Positions 14,926 through 21,961 of a stretch of DNA of 23,941 nt are shown one piece after another. The first letter of the stretch is position 1, and the number at the start of each line of letters is the position of its first letter. The notes below the pieces were generated by a model, which saw only the letters and a program-made list of their open reading frames with translations, did no database searches and was not told the DNA's origin. Position numbers and translations under genes: made by a program. The DNA comes from an uncultured Prevotella sp. (lineage in GTDB: Bacteria > Bacteroidota > Bacteroidia > Bacteroidales > Bacteroidaceae): the NCBI GenBank assembly GCA_902497035.1, contig CABVDL010000037.1, forward strand, positions 1 to 23,941, written 5' to 3'.

Positions 14926-17370
14926 ATGAGAAAACAAGTCCTAACGTTACTATTCATAATTGCCACATCTTTTAATATGTCGGCACAAGGTTTAATGTTT
15001 CTCCATCCGAAAAACATGATAGACAAGCGTACCTCTTACCAAGTCTTCAGCCAATTCAGTCCTACATTTCATCGGCAAATGACGATTGAATTCCAAATGA
15101 AAATTCTTATGAGAGATAATCTTGGCTATATATTCCGTGTCATAGATAAGGATGGTTCAAAGATCTACAACTTATTTCTTGATCTTTATGCTGCCAACGA
15201 TTTTGAACTGAACGACGAGGGCATCCGCAAATTAATTGTTTCCAAATACGACCCTTCTCTTCTCCCTGACAACAGATGGTTCCATGTTAAGATAAATTTT
15301 AATCTTGACGCAAAGAAAATAGCCATGACCATTAGCGGGCAACGGAAAGAGGTTAACTGCCCCGACCTACCAGCCAAGATAAAGCCGGATATATGGTTCG
15401 GCCGCAGCGATTACCTTATTGATGTTCCAGCCATCTGCATTAAAGATCTTGTGATAGCAGGAGATACAAAAAAATTTTTGTTTCCGCTCAATGAGACTCA
15501 CGGAAGCAAGGTCTTCGATCAGAATGGAAATCTCACGGGACATGTGAGCAACCCTTATTGGATTATGAACGACTCATATCATTGGAAAATGATTAAATAT
15601 ATGAGCCAGAAGCTCCATGCCGGCGTATCTTTCGATAAGAGAAACTCTCATATCTACTATTTCTCAGCCTCTGGACTTCAAGACCTCAACCTTAGTACAA
15701 AAAGGGTGACCTATAAACATTATGCATCACCATGCCCGATTAATATAAATTTAGGTATGAACTTCCTTGACACCCAGCTTAACAAGCTGTATGCCTACGA
15801 AGTGTTTCAAACCGACAAGCCGGAAAATGCTCCATCGGTAGCAAGCATTGACCTGCAATCAATGACGTGGCATAGCGAATGTAACACCCAATTGCCAACG
15901 CAACGCCATCACCATGGAACTTTTTTTGACGCTCACACCGGGAGGCATCTTATCTTCGGAGGATTTGGCTCGATGACTTATAGTGACGAGCTGGTTTCCT
16001 ACGACATCAAGACACACCGCTGGAAAACGCACCGCCTGAAAGGCTCCATCCCACACCGATACTTCATATCAATGGGTAGCAAAGGAAGATGGATATACCT
16101 TTTCGGCGGCATGGGCAACAGCTCCGGCAGCCAAACGGTGGGTCGTAAATATTTTTATGATCTCTATCGCATCGACACCATCAGCCATACCATTCATAAA
16201 ATGTGGCAGGTCCAATGGAAAGAGTCTGAAAACATGGTTCCGGTAAGAAATATGATTATCGACGGGGAGTATTTCTATACGCTCTGCTATTCTGAATTCC
16301 TATCCCATTCACACCTAAGACTCTTTAAATTTAATCTCAACAATGGCGATTATCAAATTATCGGTGATTCAATTCCTATCCAGTCTGACCAAATAGCAAC
16401 CAATGCCAACCTCTATCTTGACGACAGAACCGAACGGATGATAGCCACCATACAGGAATTCAAAGACGACGCAAGCTCAACATTAAAGATTTACAGCATT
16501 AACATGCCACCTATATCGACCGCTGAATATAAAGAGCTGTCAAAGGAGCCACGACAAACAAGCGTGATGATATGGATTTTCGGTATCGTTATAGCCGCAG
16601 GCATAACAACAGCCATACTTATTTATTTCCGCAAGAAAAAACATCCGGCCGACAATAGTCTAATCATTACTGTTGGACGTCAGGATACCCATGCGCCCAA
16701 TACAGTATATGTGTTCGGCACTTTTGCCGCCTATAACCATAAAAACAAAGATATCAGCTATATGTTCACGTCTAAATTGCGTGAACTTTTCTGCCTGCTG
16801 TTGGCCTGTCCCAATGGCGTTTCATCAAAGACTCTCGGCAGCTTATTATGGGGCGATAAATCACCTGAGAAAATAAAAAACCTGAGAAGTGTGACCATCA
16901 GTCATCTGCGTAAAGTATTAACCGAGATCGACGGCGTCAGCGTCGTATATAAAAATAATGTCTTTTTACTCAAGACAAACGAAAACTTCCATTGCGACTA
17001 TCTCACGCTATCGAAAATCTTAGAGGAGGAAAACAGACCGTCTGATGAGCAGCTCATTGACATCTTAGGAAGAGGAAAATTCTTACAAGACATGAGCCAA
17101 TCGAGCCTTGATACAATAAAGGCCGACATGGACAACCGTTTGCTGCCTCTATTAACCGGCAGAATGAAAACCGCTTTCGACACAGAAGAATATAAGTCTG
17201 CCATTCGCTACGCACAGATTGTTAAATACTATGACCCGCTGGACGAAACAGCCCTTAAATTCCACGTCAAGGCCTTAAAGAAATTAGGCCTTAACGTTGA
17301 AGCACAAGAGGTGACACACCTCTTTGAAAAAGAGTACAGAAACGTATATGGAAACCCATATAACAGCTGA
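14926..17370 (+). CDS. Transmembrane LamG-Kelch-SARP-type transcription regulator
   Basis: The 814-residue protein has a signal peptide (1-20, cut before QG) and a concanavalin/LamG-like domain (about 25-190). A Kelch beta propeller spans about 230-525, with blades such as HLIFGGFGSM and WIYLFGGMGN. A single membrane helix lies at 547-567, followed by the basic stop-transfer RKKKH. Beyond it is a cytoplasmic winged-helix domain of the OmpR/SARP type (about 595-685: TSKLRELFCLLLACPNGVS, then RSVTISHLRKVL). A BTAD-like helical domain (about 705-810) completes it. This arrangement fits a one-protein sensor that reads a glycan in the periplasm and acts on DNA from the membrane. No kinase, receiver or AraC domain is present, so it is not a hybrid two-component regulator. 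It is divergent from the PUL, and the spacer holds likely operator repeats. The target is inferred from position. Confidence 0.82.
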   Translation: MRKQVLTLLFIIATSFNMSAQGLMFLHPKNMIDKRTSYQVFSQFSPTFHRQMTIEFQMKILMRDNLGYIFRVIDKDGSKIYNLFLDLYAANDFELNDEGIRKLIVSKYDPSLLPDNRWFHVKINFNLDAKKIAMTISGQRKEVNCPDLPAKIKPDIWFGRSDYLIDVPAICIKDLVIAGDTKKFLFPLNETHGSKVFDQNGNLTGHVSNPYWIMNDSYHWKMIKYMSQKLHAGVSFDKRNSHIYYFSASGLQDLNLSTKRVTYKHYASPCPININLGMNFLDTQLNKLYAYEVFQTDKPENAPSVASIDLQSMTWHSECNTQLPTQRHHHGTFFDAHTGRHLIFGGFGSMTYSDELVSYDIKTHRWKTHRLKGSIPHRYFISMGSKGRWIYLFGGMGNSSGSQTVGRKYFYDLYRIDTISHTIHKMWQVQWKESENMVPVRNMIIDGEYFYTLCYSEFLSHSHLRLFKFNLNNGDYQIIGDSIPIQSDQIATNANLYLDDRTERMIATIQEFKDDASSTLKIYSINMPPISTAEYKELSKEPRQTSVMIWIFGIVIAAGITTAILIYFRKKKHPADNSLIITVGRQDTHAPNTVYVFGTFAAYNHKNKDISYMFTSKLRELFCLLLACPNGVSSKTLGSLLWGDKSPEKIKNLRSVTISHLRKVLTEIDGVSVVYKNNVFLLKTNENFHCDYLTLSKILEEENRPSDEQLIDILGRGKFLQDMSQSSLDTIKADMDNRLLPLLTGRMKTAFDTEEYKSAIRYAQIVKYYDPLDETALKFHVKALKKLGLNVEAQEVTHLFEKEYRNVYGNPYNS

Positions 17371-17440
17371 CAAACTGTTGGGCTTTGGCCTCTCCTCCAC
17401 ACACATCAGCACAATTATCGAAAGCGCAGTATGGTTTCTC

Positions 17441-17538
17441 ACGCAGATAATGCAGCTTTCACCGATGACAGTCTCTGTGCTGTCAGCGAAATCTGCGAGA
17501 GCTTAAAAAGGCGGATGCGCTTACGCTAATCTCGCAGA
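17441..17538. repeat. Nested palindromes around CGCAGAT / ATCTGCG
   Basis: ACGCAGAT at 17441-17448 faces ATCTGCG at 17491-17497 across a spacer that contains its own hairpin, TGACAG/CTGTCA (17466-17484). CTGCGAGA (17493-17500) then faces TCTCGCAG (17530-17537). The overlapping inverted repeats resemble a degraded interspersed repeat; function is unknown. Confidence 0.45.
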
Positions 17539-17567
17539 GGAAGACAGGCCCGCAACACCGGCGGCTG

Positions 17568-17590
17568 GTGGCCGGCACCAGGCCGGCCAC
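17568..17590 (+). terminator. GC-rich hairpin, possible terminator of the regulator gene
   Basis: GTGGCCGGC (17568-17576) and GCCGGCCAC (17582-17590) form a perfect 9-bp stem with a 5-base loop about 200 bases after the regulator stop codon. No T-run follows, so it may be a repeat hairpin rather than an intrinsic terminator. Confidence 0.35.
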
Positions 17591-17820
17591 TACACTGCCA
17601 CCGGTGGTGTACATCTCCACAGACTTTATCGGCTGCGCCGTATAACCACAGGCTTTATGTTCGCTGCCGTTCCGTTCGGGTGCGGCACAACAGATTGTCG
17701 TGTTTTTCTGTATCCCAGTTTTGTTGAATAGTTACACGGACAGGCGGAACCATCGCAGCCTCTTCACTGCGCCTGTCAGACATGATTACGCCCCGGGGAC
17801 GAGGATGTATCAGAATTAGA

Positions 17821-17932
17821 GAAGTCCAGAAGTCCGGAAGTTAGGAAGTCACGTCATTACTATAATGATACCTTATTATCAGATACTTATGCATTTGACT
17901 GAACTTCCTAACTTCCGGACTTCTGAACTTCT
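17821..17932. repeat. Inverted repeat built from 8-bp GAAGTYNN units
   Basis: The left arm 17821-17852 is four consecutive octamers: GAAGTCCA, GAAGTCCG, GAAGTTAG, GAAGTCAC. The right arm 17901-17932 is nearly its reverse complement, with only a few C/T-type changes. The loop is 48 AT-rich bases. A stem of about 30 base pairs is possible in RNA or as a cruciform. It lies 157 bases before the GH127 start. Confidence 0.75.
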
Positions 17933-18049
17933 TCTGTTTTGACACACCCTCTGACCGGCAGCGGCTATGAGACAGAGCCACGAGCCTTAAGTTTTGACTT
18001 TTTTTCTCTATTTTTTGCCAAAAAGTCTGCGTGTAAAGGGTATAACCAT

Positions 18050-18057
18050 TATATTTG
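18050..18057 (+). promoter_or_regulatory. Promoter -7 element of the GH127-esterase operon
   Basis: TATATTTG matches the Bacteroidota -7 consensus TAnnTTTG exactly and ends 32 bases before the GH127 start codon, giving a short leader. No TTG was found at the usual -33 distance. Confidence 0.55.
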
Positions 18058-18089
18058 CAACCGGCAACCAACATTAACCCGTACAATCT

Positions 18090-19964
18090 ATGACACGCAT
18101 CAAATTTATCCTCCTCACCGCAGCTTTGCTGCCCCTGAGTGCCGTCGCCAAGCCACCGCGCCAGGCAGTAAAGGATGTCATCCGCCCCTTGCCCGACGGC
18201 TGCGTCCGCCTGACCAACTTCTTCGAGAACGATATTCTCAACAGCGAGCTGCATTGGAACAAGGGCGTGCTGCCTTACAAGGGGCTTGTCGAGTTCTTCC
18301 GCAAGGGGCGCCCGAAGTTCGCCGTGGGTGAGATGTGGGGTAAGGCCGTGCGCAGTGGAGCGATGTACTACCGCTACACCCGCGACCCGGAGCTCAGGCG
18401 CATCCTGCAAGCCACCATGAAAGACCTCCTCACGACGGTGAGAAGCAACGGCTCCATCTCGTGCACGCCGGTCGAAGAGCAGCCCGGCAGCAGCGGCGGC
18501 GACCTCTGGGAACGCAAATACGTGCTGCTGGCCATGACGCAGTACTACAGGCATGTTGACCGCGACCCCGCCGTGCTGAAGGCCATGACGGACGAGGCCA
18601 ACAGCATTCTCTGTCAGGTGGGCGACCCGCCGAAGGCAGACATCACGCAGCAGGGCTGGAGCCACAACGGCATAGAGTCGTCGTGCCTGCTTGAACCGAT
18701 GATGCGGCTCTATCAGATTACAGGCGACGGCCGGTACCTCGACTTCGCACGCTACATCATACGCAAGGGCGGATGCCGCGGGGCCGACATCTTCCGGCAG
18801 GCAGCCGACAACGTGCCGCCGCACGAGATGGCCAGCGGCTACCCAAAGGCCTACGAGATGCTCTCCGTCTTCGAGGGACTCGCCGAATACTACCGCATGA
18901 CGGGCGACACCGCCGCGAGGCGCCCTATACTCAATCTGTTCCACAATGTCAAAGAACGCGAGATCACCATCATAGGCAACGGCGGAGGCGACCAGCCCTA
19001 CTACCCGCAGTGGCGCGGCGAGGCCTGGGACGACACACGCTTCCAGCAGACCAATCCGAAGATGGAGCGCATGATGGAGACCTGCGTGGGCGTGACGTGG
19101 ATGAAGTACTGCACGCAGGTGCTGCGCCTTACGGGCGACCCAGCAGCGGCCGACTGCATCGAACGCTACGCCTACAACGGACTGATAGGAGCCATGAAGC
19201 CTTCCGGCGACGGCTTCAGCTATGTCAACCTGCTCAACGGGCATAAGGTGACCAATACCGGATGGGGCACCACCGTGGACGGACTACCTGTGACCTGCTG
19301 CAACCTGAACGGCCCCCTTGGACTGGCCTACATTCCCTACATCGAGGTGATGCAGGCCGACACAGGACCTGTGGTCAACCTCTGGAACGCCGCCTCCGTT
19401 ACCGCAAGTACGGCCAAGGGCAACCCCGTGAGCTTCGACATCCTCACGCAGTTCCCCTACAGCGACAAGGTGACCGTAGTAATGAGAAAGCTCAGGGCCG
19501 AGCCGTTCACCATGACCCTGCGCATCCCCTCCTGGTGCGGGGCAGGAGCCAGTGTGAGCGTGAACGGACGCACGGCCGGAAAACTCACACCCGGTGAATA
19601 CTTCCCTATCAGCCGCACCTGGCACGAGGGCGACGTTATCGGCCTCGACTTCGACATGCGCTGCCGCATCGTCACGTCGCCGCCCAACAGCGAGGCTCCG
19701 GCCGGATCCCGCGTGGCCCTGCAGTACGGCCCCATGGTGCTGGCACGCGACGAGCATGCCGACACCACATTCGACCGGCCCGTGAGCATCAAGGCCGATA
19801 GCAACGGCGAGGTGGCGGTGAAACCCGTGAAGCCCACACTGCCCGGCACACGCATGGAATTTCTTGTACCCACAGACGATGGCTACATCCGCATGAGCGA
19901 CTATGCCTCGGTCAACGGCTGGGACGGCAAGCGCATCTGCACATGGATGCCCGTGAAGAAATAG
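18090..19964 (+). CDS. GH127-type (DUF1680) beta-L-arabinofuranosidase
   Basis: A 624-residue exported protein (signal peptide about 1-20, ending AVA-K). It has the (alpha/alpha)6 barrel plus C-terminal beta domains of the DUF1680 group (GH127 and related GH142 and GH146), retaining enzymes that use a zinc-bound cysteine. In Bifidobacterium HypBA1 the key residues are, as I recall, E322, E338, C340, C417 and C418. Equivalents here are E311 in GEAW (acid/base), E330 and C332 in ETC, and C403-C404 in TCCNLN, with a three-residue insertion between E311 and E330. The likely substrate is beta-linked L-arabinofuranose on plant cell-wall glycans or glycoproteins. It is followed after 52 bases by a two-domain esterase gene, with which it probably forms an operon. 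The exact family within DUF1680 is uncertain. Confidence 0.85.
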   Translation: MTRIKFILLTAALLPLSAVAKPPRQAVKDVIRPLPDGCVRLTNFFENDILNSELHWNKGVLPYKGLVEFFRKGRPKFAVGEMWGKAVRSGAMYYRYTRDPELRRILQATMKDLLTTVRSNGSISCTPVEEQPGSSGGDLWERKYVLLAMTQYYRHVDRDPAVLKAMTDEANSILCQVGDPPKADITQQGWSHNGIESSCLLEPMMRLYQITGDGRYLDFARYIIRKGGCRGADIFRQAADNVPPHEMASGYPKAYEMLSVFEGLAEYYRMTGDTAARRPILNLFHNVKEREITIIGNGGGDQPYYPQWRGEAWDDTRFQQTNPKMERMMETCVGVTWMKYCTQVLRLTGDPAAADCIERYAYNGLIGAMKPSGDGFSYVNLLNGHKVTNTGWGTTVDGLPVTCCNLNGPLGLAYIPYIEVMQADTGPVVNLWNAASVTASTAKGNPVSFDILTQFPYSDKVTVVMRKLRAEPFTMTLRIPSWCGAGASVSVNGRTAGKLTPGEYFPISRTWHEGDVIGLDFDMRCRIVTSPPNSEAPAGSRVALQYGPMVLARDEHADTTFDRPVSIKADSNGEVAVKPVKPTLPGTRMEFLVPTDDGYIRMSDYASVNGWDGKRICTWMPVKK

Positions 19965-20016
19965 TCCCGGCGATAATCATCGGACATCATACAACCTTAA
20001 AACAAACACACGGACA

Positions 20017-21420
20017 ATGAACTATAAACGTCATTTACTTACTATCGCCGCAGCCTCGCTGATTGCCTTTGGCGCAACGGCACAGACAGCAAGAAAATTC
20101 ACCTGGACCAACTCGGCCGACGGCCAGTCGAAAGTCGAGGCCTACCTGCCCGACCATCCCACGGGCAGGGCAGTCGTCTGCCTGCCCGGAGGCGGCTACG
20201 CCTATCTGGCCATCGACTACGAGGGACGCGACTGGGCCGGCTACTTCAACCGGCAGGGCATAGCCTTCTTCGTGCTGACCTACCGTATGCCCAAAGGCGA
20301 CAGGAACATTCCACTGAGTGATGCCTACAATGCCATCAGGACCGTGAGAGACTCGGCCGCGCAATGGCACGTCAATCCGCTCGACGTAGGCATCATGGGA
20401 TTTTCGGCCGGCGGACACCTGGCGTCGGCCGTCAGTACGCATGCCGACTGGACGGTGCGTCCAAATTTTTCCATCCTGTTCTACCCCGTGGTGTCGATGG
20501 ACGAAAATGACTCCCACAGCTACTCCGTCCTGCAATTCCTCGGCGAGGGCCGTCACGACAAGGCTCTGGTCAGGGACTGGTCGAACTTCAACCGGGTGCA
20601 GCGCCACCTCACCCCTCCCGCCATCATCCTGTTAGCCAACGACGACTGGGTGGTCCCGCCGGTTACCAACGGTGTGGCCTACTATTCGGCCATGCGAAAG
20701 GCCGGCAACGACTGCGCGCTCTATGTCTATCCCTCTGGCGGCCATGGCTTCGGCATCAAGACCGACTTCGCCTATCACAGCGACATGCTCAACGACCTCT
20801 CCCACTGGCTGCAACACCTGCCGTCGCCTAAGCCCGGAGCCGTCAGGGTGGCATGCATCGGCAACAGCATCACCGACGGCGACGGCCTCGATATGAGAGA
20901 CCTGACAGCCTATCCCGCCCAGATGCAGCAATTCCTGGGCAATGACTATATGGTAAAAAACTTCGGCGTCTCGGGCTGCACCGTGCTCAACAAGGGCGAC
21001 CGTCCCTACATGAACGAGGAGGCCTGGCACGATGCCCTCTGCTTCCGGCCTGACGTGGCTATAATAAAGCTCGGCACCAACGACTCCAAATCCTGGAACT
21101 GGACACACAAGGCTGAGTTTGCCGCCAACCTCCAGACGATGGTCGACTCGCTCAAGGCACTGCCCTCGAAACCGAAAATTATACTGGCAACGCCCGTCCC
21201 CGCCCTGACAGAGAACTTCGGCATCAACGACAGCATCATCGTCAAGGGTATCGTGCCGGTCATCAACAAGGTGGCCAGGAAGAACCACCTGCGGGTGCTG
21301 GACATGCACACGCTCTTCACCCGATCCGCCGAACTGATGCAGGCCGACGGCATACACCCCAACCAGAAAGGAGCCATCCGCATGGCACAAATAATCGGTG
21401 AGGCCATCAGAAAGCTATGA
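20017..21420 (+). CDS. Two-domain esterase: alpha/beta hydrolase fused to SGNH hydrolase
   Basis: The 467-residue secreted protein (signal peptide to about residue 22) contains two separate esterase catalytic centres. Domain 1 (about 30-268) is an alpha/beta hydrolase of the BD-FAE/acetyl-esterase type: oxyanion motif LPGGGY (56-61), nucleophile S130 in GFSAGG, D209 or D210 in NDDWVVP, and H243 in GGHGFG. Domain 2 (about 275-467) is an SGNH/GDSL hydrolase with S284 in GNSITDG, the GVSG block (317-320), N355 in GTND, and D444 and H447 in DGIHPN. Both active sites look intact. Such fusions remove acetyl or feruloyl groups from plant polysaccharides. The GH127 neighbour suggests acylated arabinose-containing glycans. 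Which ester each domain cleaves cannot be read from sequence. Confidence 0.87.
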   Translation: MNYKRHLLTIAAASLIAFGATAQTARKFTWTNSADGQSKVEAYLPDHPTGRAVVCLPGGGYAYLAIDYEGRDWAGYFNRQGIAFFVLTYRMPKGDRNIPLSDAYNAIRTVRDSAAQWHVNPLDVGIMGFSAGGHLASAVSTHADWTVRPNFSILFYPVVSMDENDSHSYSVLQFLGEGRHDKALVRDWSNFNRVQRHLTPPAIILLANDDWVVPPVTNGVAYYSAMRKAGNDCALYVYPSGGHGFGIKTDFAYHSDMLNDLSHWLQHLPSPKPGAVRVACIGNSITDGDGLDMRDLTAYPAQMQQFLGNDYMVKNFGVSGCTVLNKGDRPYMNEEAWHDALCFRPDVAIIKLGTNDSKSWNWTHKAEFAANLQTMVDSLKALPSKPKIILATPVPALTENFGINDSIIVKGIVPVINKVARKNHLRVLDMHTLFTRSAELMQADGIHPNQKGAIRMAQIIGEAIRKL

Positions 21421-21428
21421 CACGGATT

Positions 21429-21455
21429 GCCGGGGCCGCCATTGCAAGCCCCGGC
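21429..21455 (+). terminator. Hairpin terminator after the esterase gene
   Basis: GCCGGGGC (21429-21436) and GCCCCGGC (21448-21455) form a perfect 8-bp GC stem with an 11-base loop, nine bases after the stop codon. A smaller TAACA/TGTTA hairpin follows. There is no long T-run, but position and strength fit the end of the GH127-esterase operon. Confidence 0.55.
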
Positions 21456-21500
21456 TAACAACTGTTAAATCCAAGCCTTTATATATTAATAAACTGTAAC

Positions 21501-21546
21501 AACTAAACCATTTAGTTGGTACTAACTATATTTTTTCGTTACTTTG
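21501..21546 (+). promoter_or_regulatory. Promoter and palindromic operator of the BlaI-BlaR1 operon
   Basis: AACTAAACCATTTAGTT (21501-21517) is a perfect palindrome around CCA, and TAGTTGGTACTAACTA (21513-21528) is a second, near-perfect one overlapping it, giving three AACTA-type half sites. A -33 TTG at 21516-21518 lies 20 bases ahead of TTACTTTG (21539-21546), one base from TAnnTTTG. The overlap of operator and -33 element fits repression by the BlaI-type protein encoded 24 bases downstream. Autoregulation is inferred. Confidence 0.6.
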
Positions 21547-21570
21547 CCGTTGTAACAAATAAAGTCTAAG

Positions 21571-21933
21571 ATGATGAAGAAGCTAACGGCAAAGGAAAAG
21601 GAAATTATGGATATGCTGTGGCAGCACGGCCCGATGTTTGTCAGGGACATGCTGAAGCTGTATCCCGACCCCAAACCTCATTTCAACACCGTCTCCACAC
21701 AGGTGCGCATGCTGGAGAGCAACGGCTACGTCAGCCACGAGGCGGTAGGCAACAGCTACCGTTATAAGGCTGCCGTCACTGAGGAAGCCTACGGCAAGAA
21801 CTATCTTGCCGGCGTGATAAAGAACTATTTCGACAATTCCTATCTGTCGGCCGTCAGCGCATTCGTCAAGGAGAAGAAGATTTCCGTCGAGGAGCTGCGC
21901 GAGCTCATTGATCAGATAGAACAGGGCAAGTAA
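21571..21933 (+). CDS. blaI: BlaI/MecI/CopY-family transcriptional repressor
   Basis: A 120-residue protein of normal length for the family. It has an N-terminal winged helix (LTAKEKEIMDMLWQHGP, then FNTVSTQVRMLESNGYV as the recognition region) and a C-terminal helical dimerisation tail. BlaI proteins are dimeric repressors inactivated by proteolysis after their BlaR1 partner senses a signal. Two ATG codons are adjacent, so the start could be 21571 or 21574. The BlaR1-type gene begins 28 bases downstream. No beta-lactamase gene is in the window, so the signal and target genes are unknown; in Bacteroidota such pairs are common and not restricted to antibiotic resistance. Confidence 0.92.
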   Translation: MMKKLTAKEKEIMDMLWQHGPMFVRDMLKLYPDPKPHFNTVSTQVRMLESNGYVSHEAVGNSYRYKAAVTEEAYGKNYLAGVIKNYFDNSYLSAVSAFVKEKKISVEELRELIDQIEQGK

Positions 21934-21961
21934 TCTCTCAAGAAACCTAAAATGAAACGCT

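Larger units (their letters stand above)
17371..18089. other. Non-coding, palindrome-rich intergenic region
   Basis: No convincing gene lies in these 719 bases. They hold a nested palindrome (17441-17497), a GC-rich hairpin (17568-17590), an inverted array of 8-bp units (17821-17932) and the promoter of the downstream operon (18050-18057). The stretch 17610-17800 shows nothing I can identify. Confidence 0.6.

Noticed and set aside
14926..17370. Hybrid two-component (HTCS) regulator of the PUL
   Set aside because: No histidine kinase, receiver or AraC helix-turn-helix is present; the cytoplasmic part is SARP/BTAD-like.
17324..17506. 60-codon frame overlapping the end of the regulator
   Set aside because: It begins within the regulator gene in another frame and runs into the palindromic intergenic repeat; no coding signature.
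17841..19244. 467-codon open frame on the minus strand opposite the GH127 gene
   Set aside because: Low-complexity His/Val/Ala/Arg-rich translation with no motif, antisense to a clear enzyme gene and running into the repeat at 17821-17932.
20632..21390. 252-codon minus-strand frame opposite the esterase gene
   Set aside because: Antisense shadow; the plus strand encodes two complete catalytic centres.
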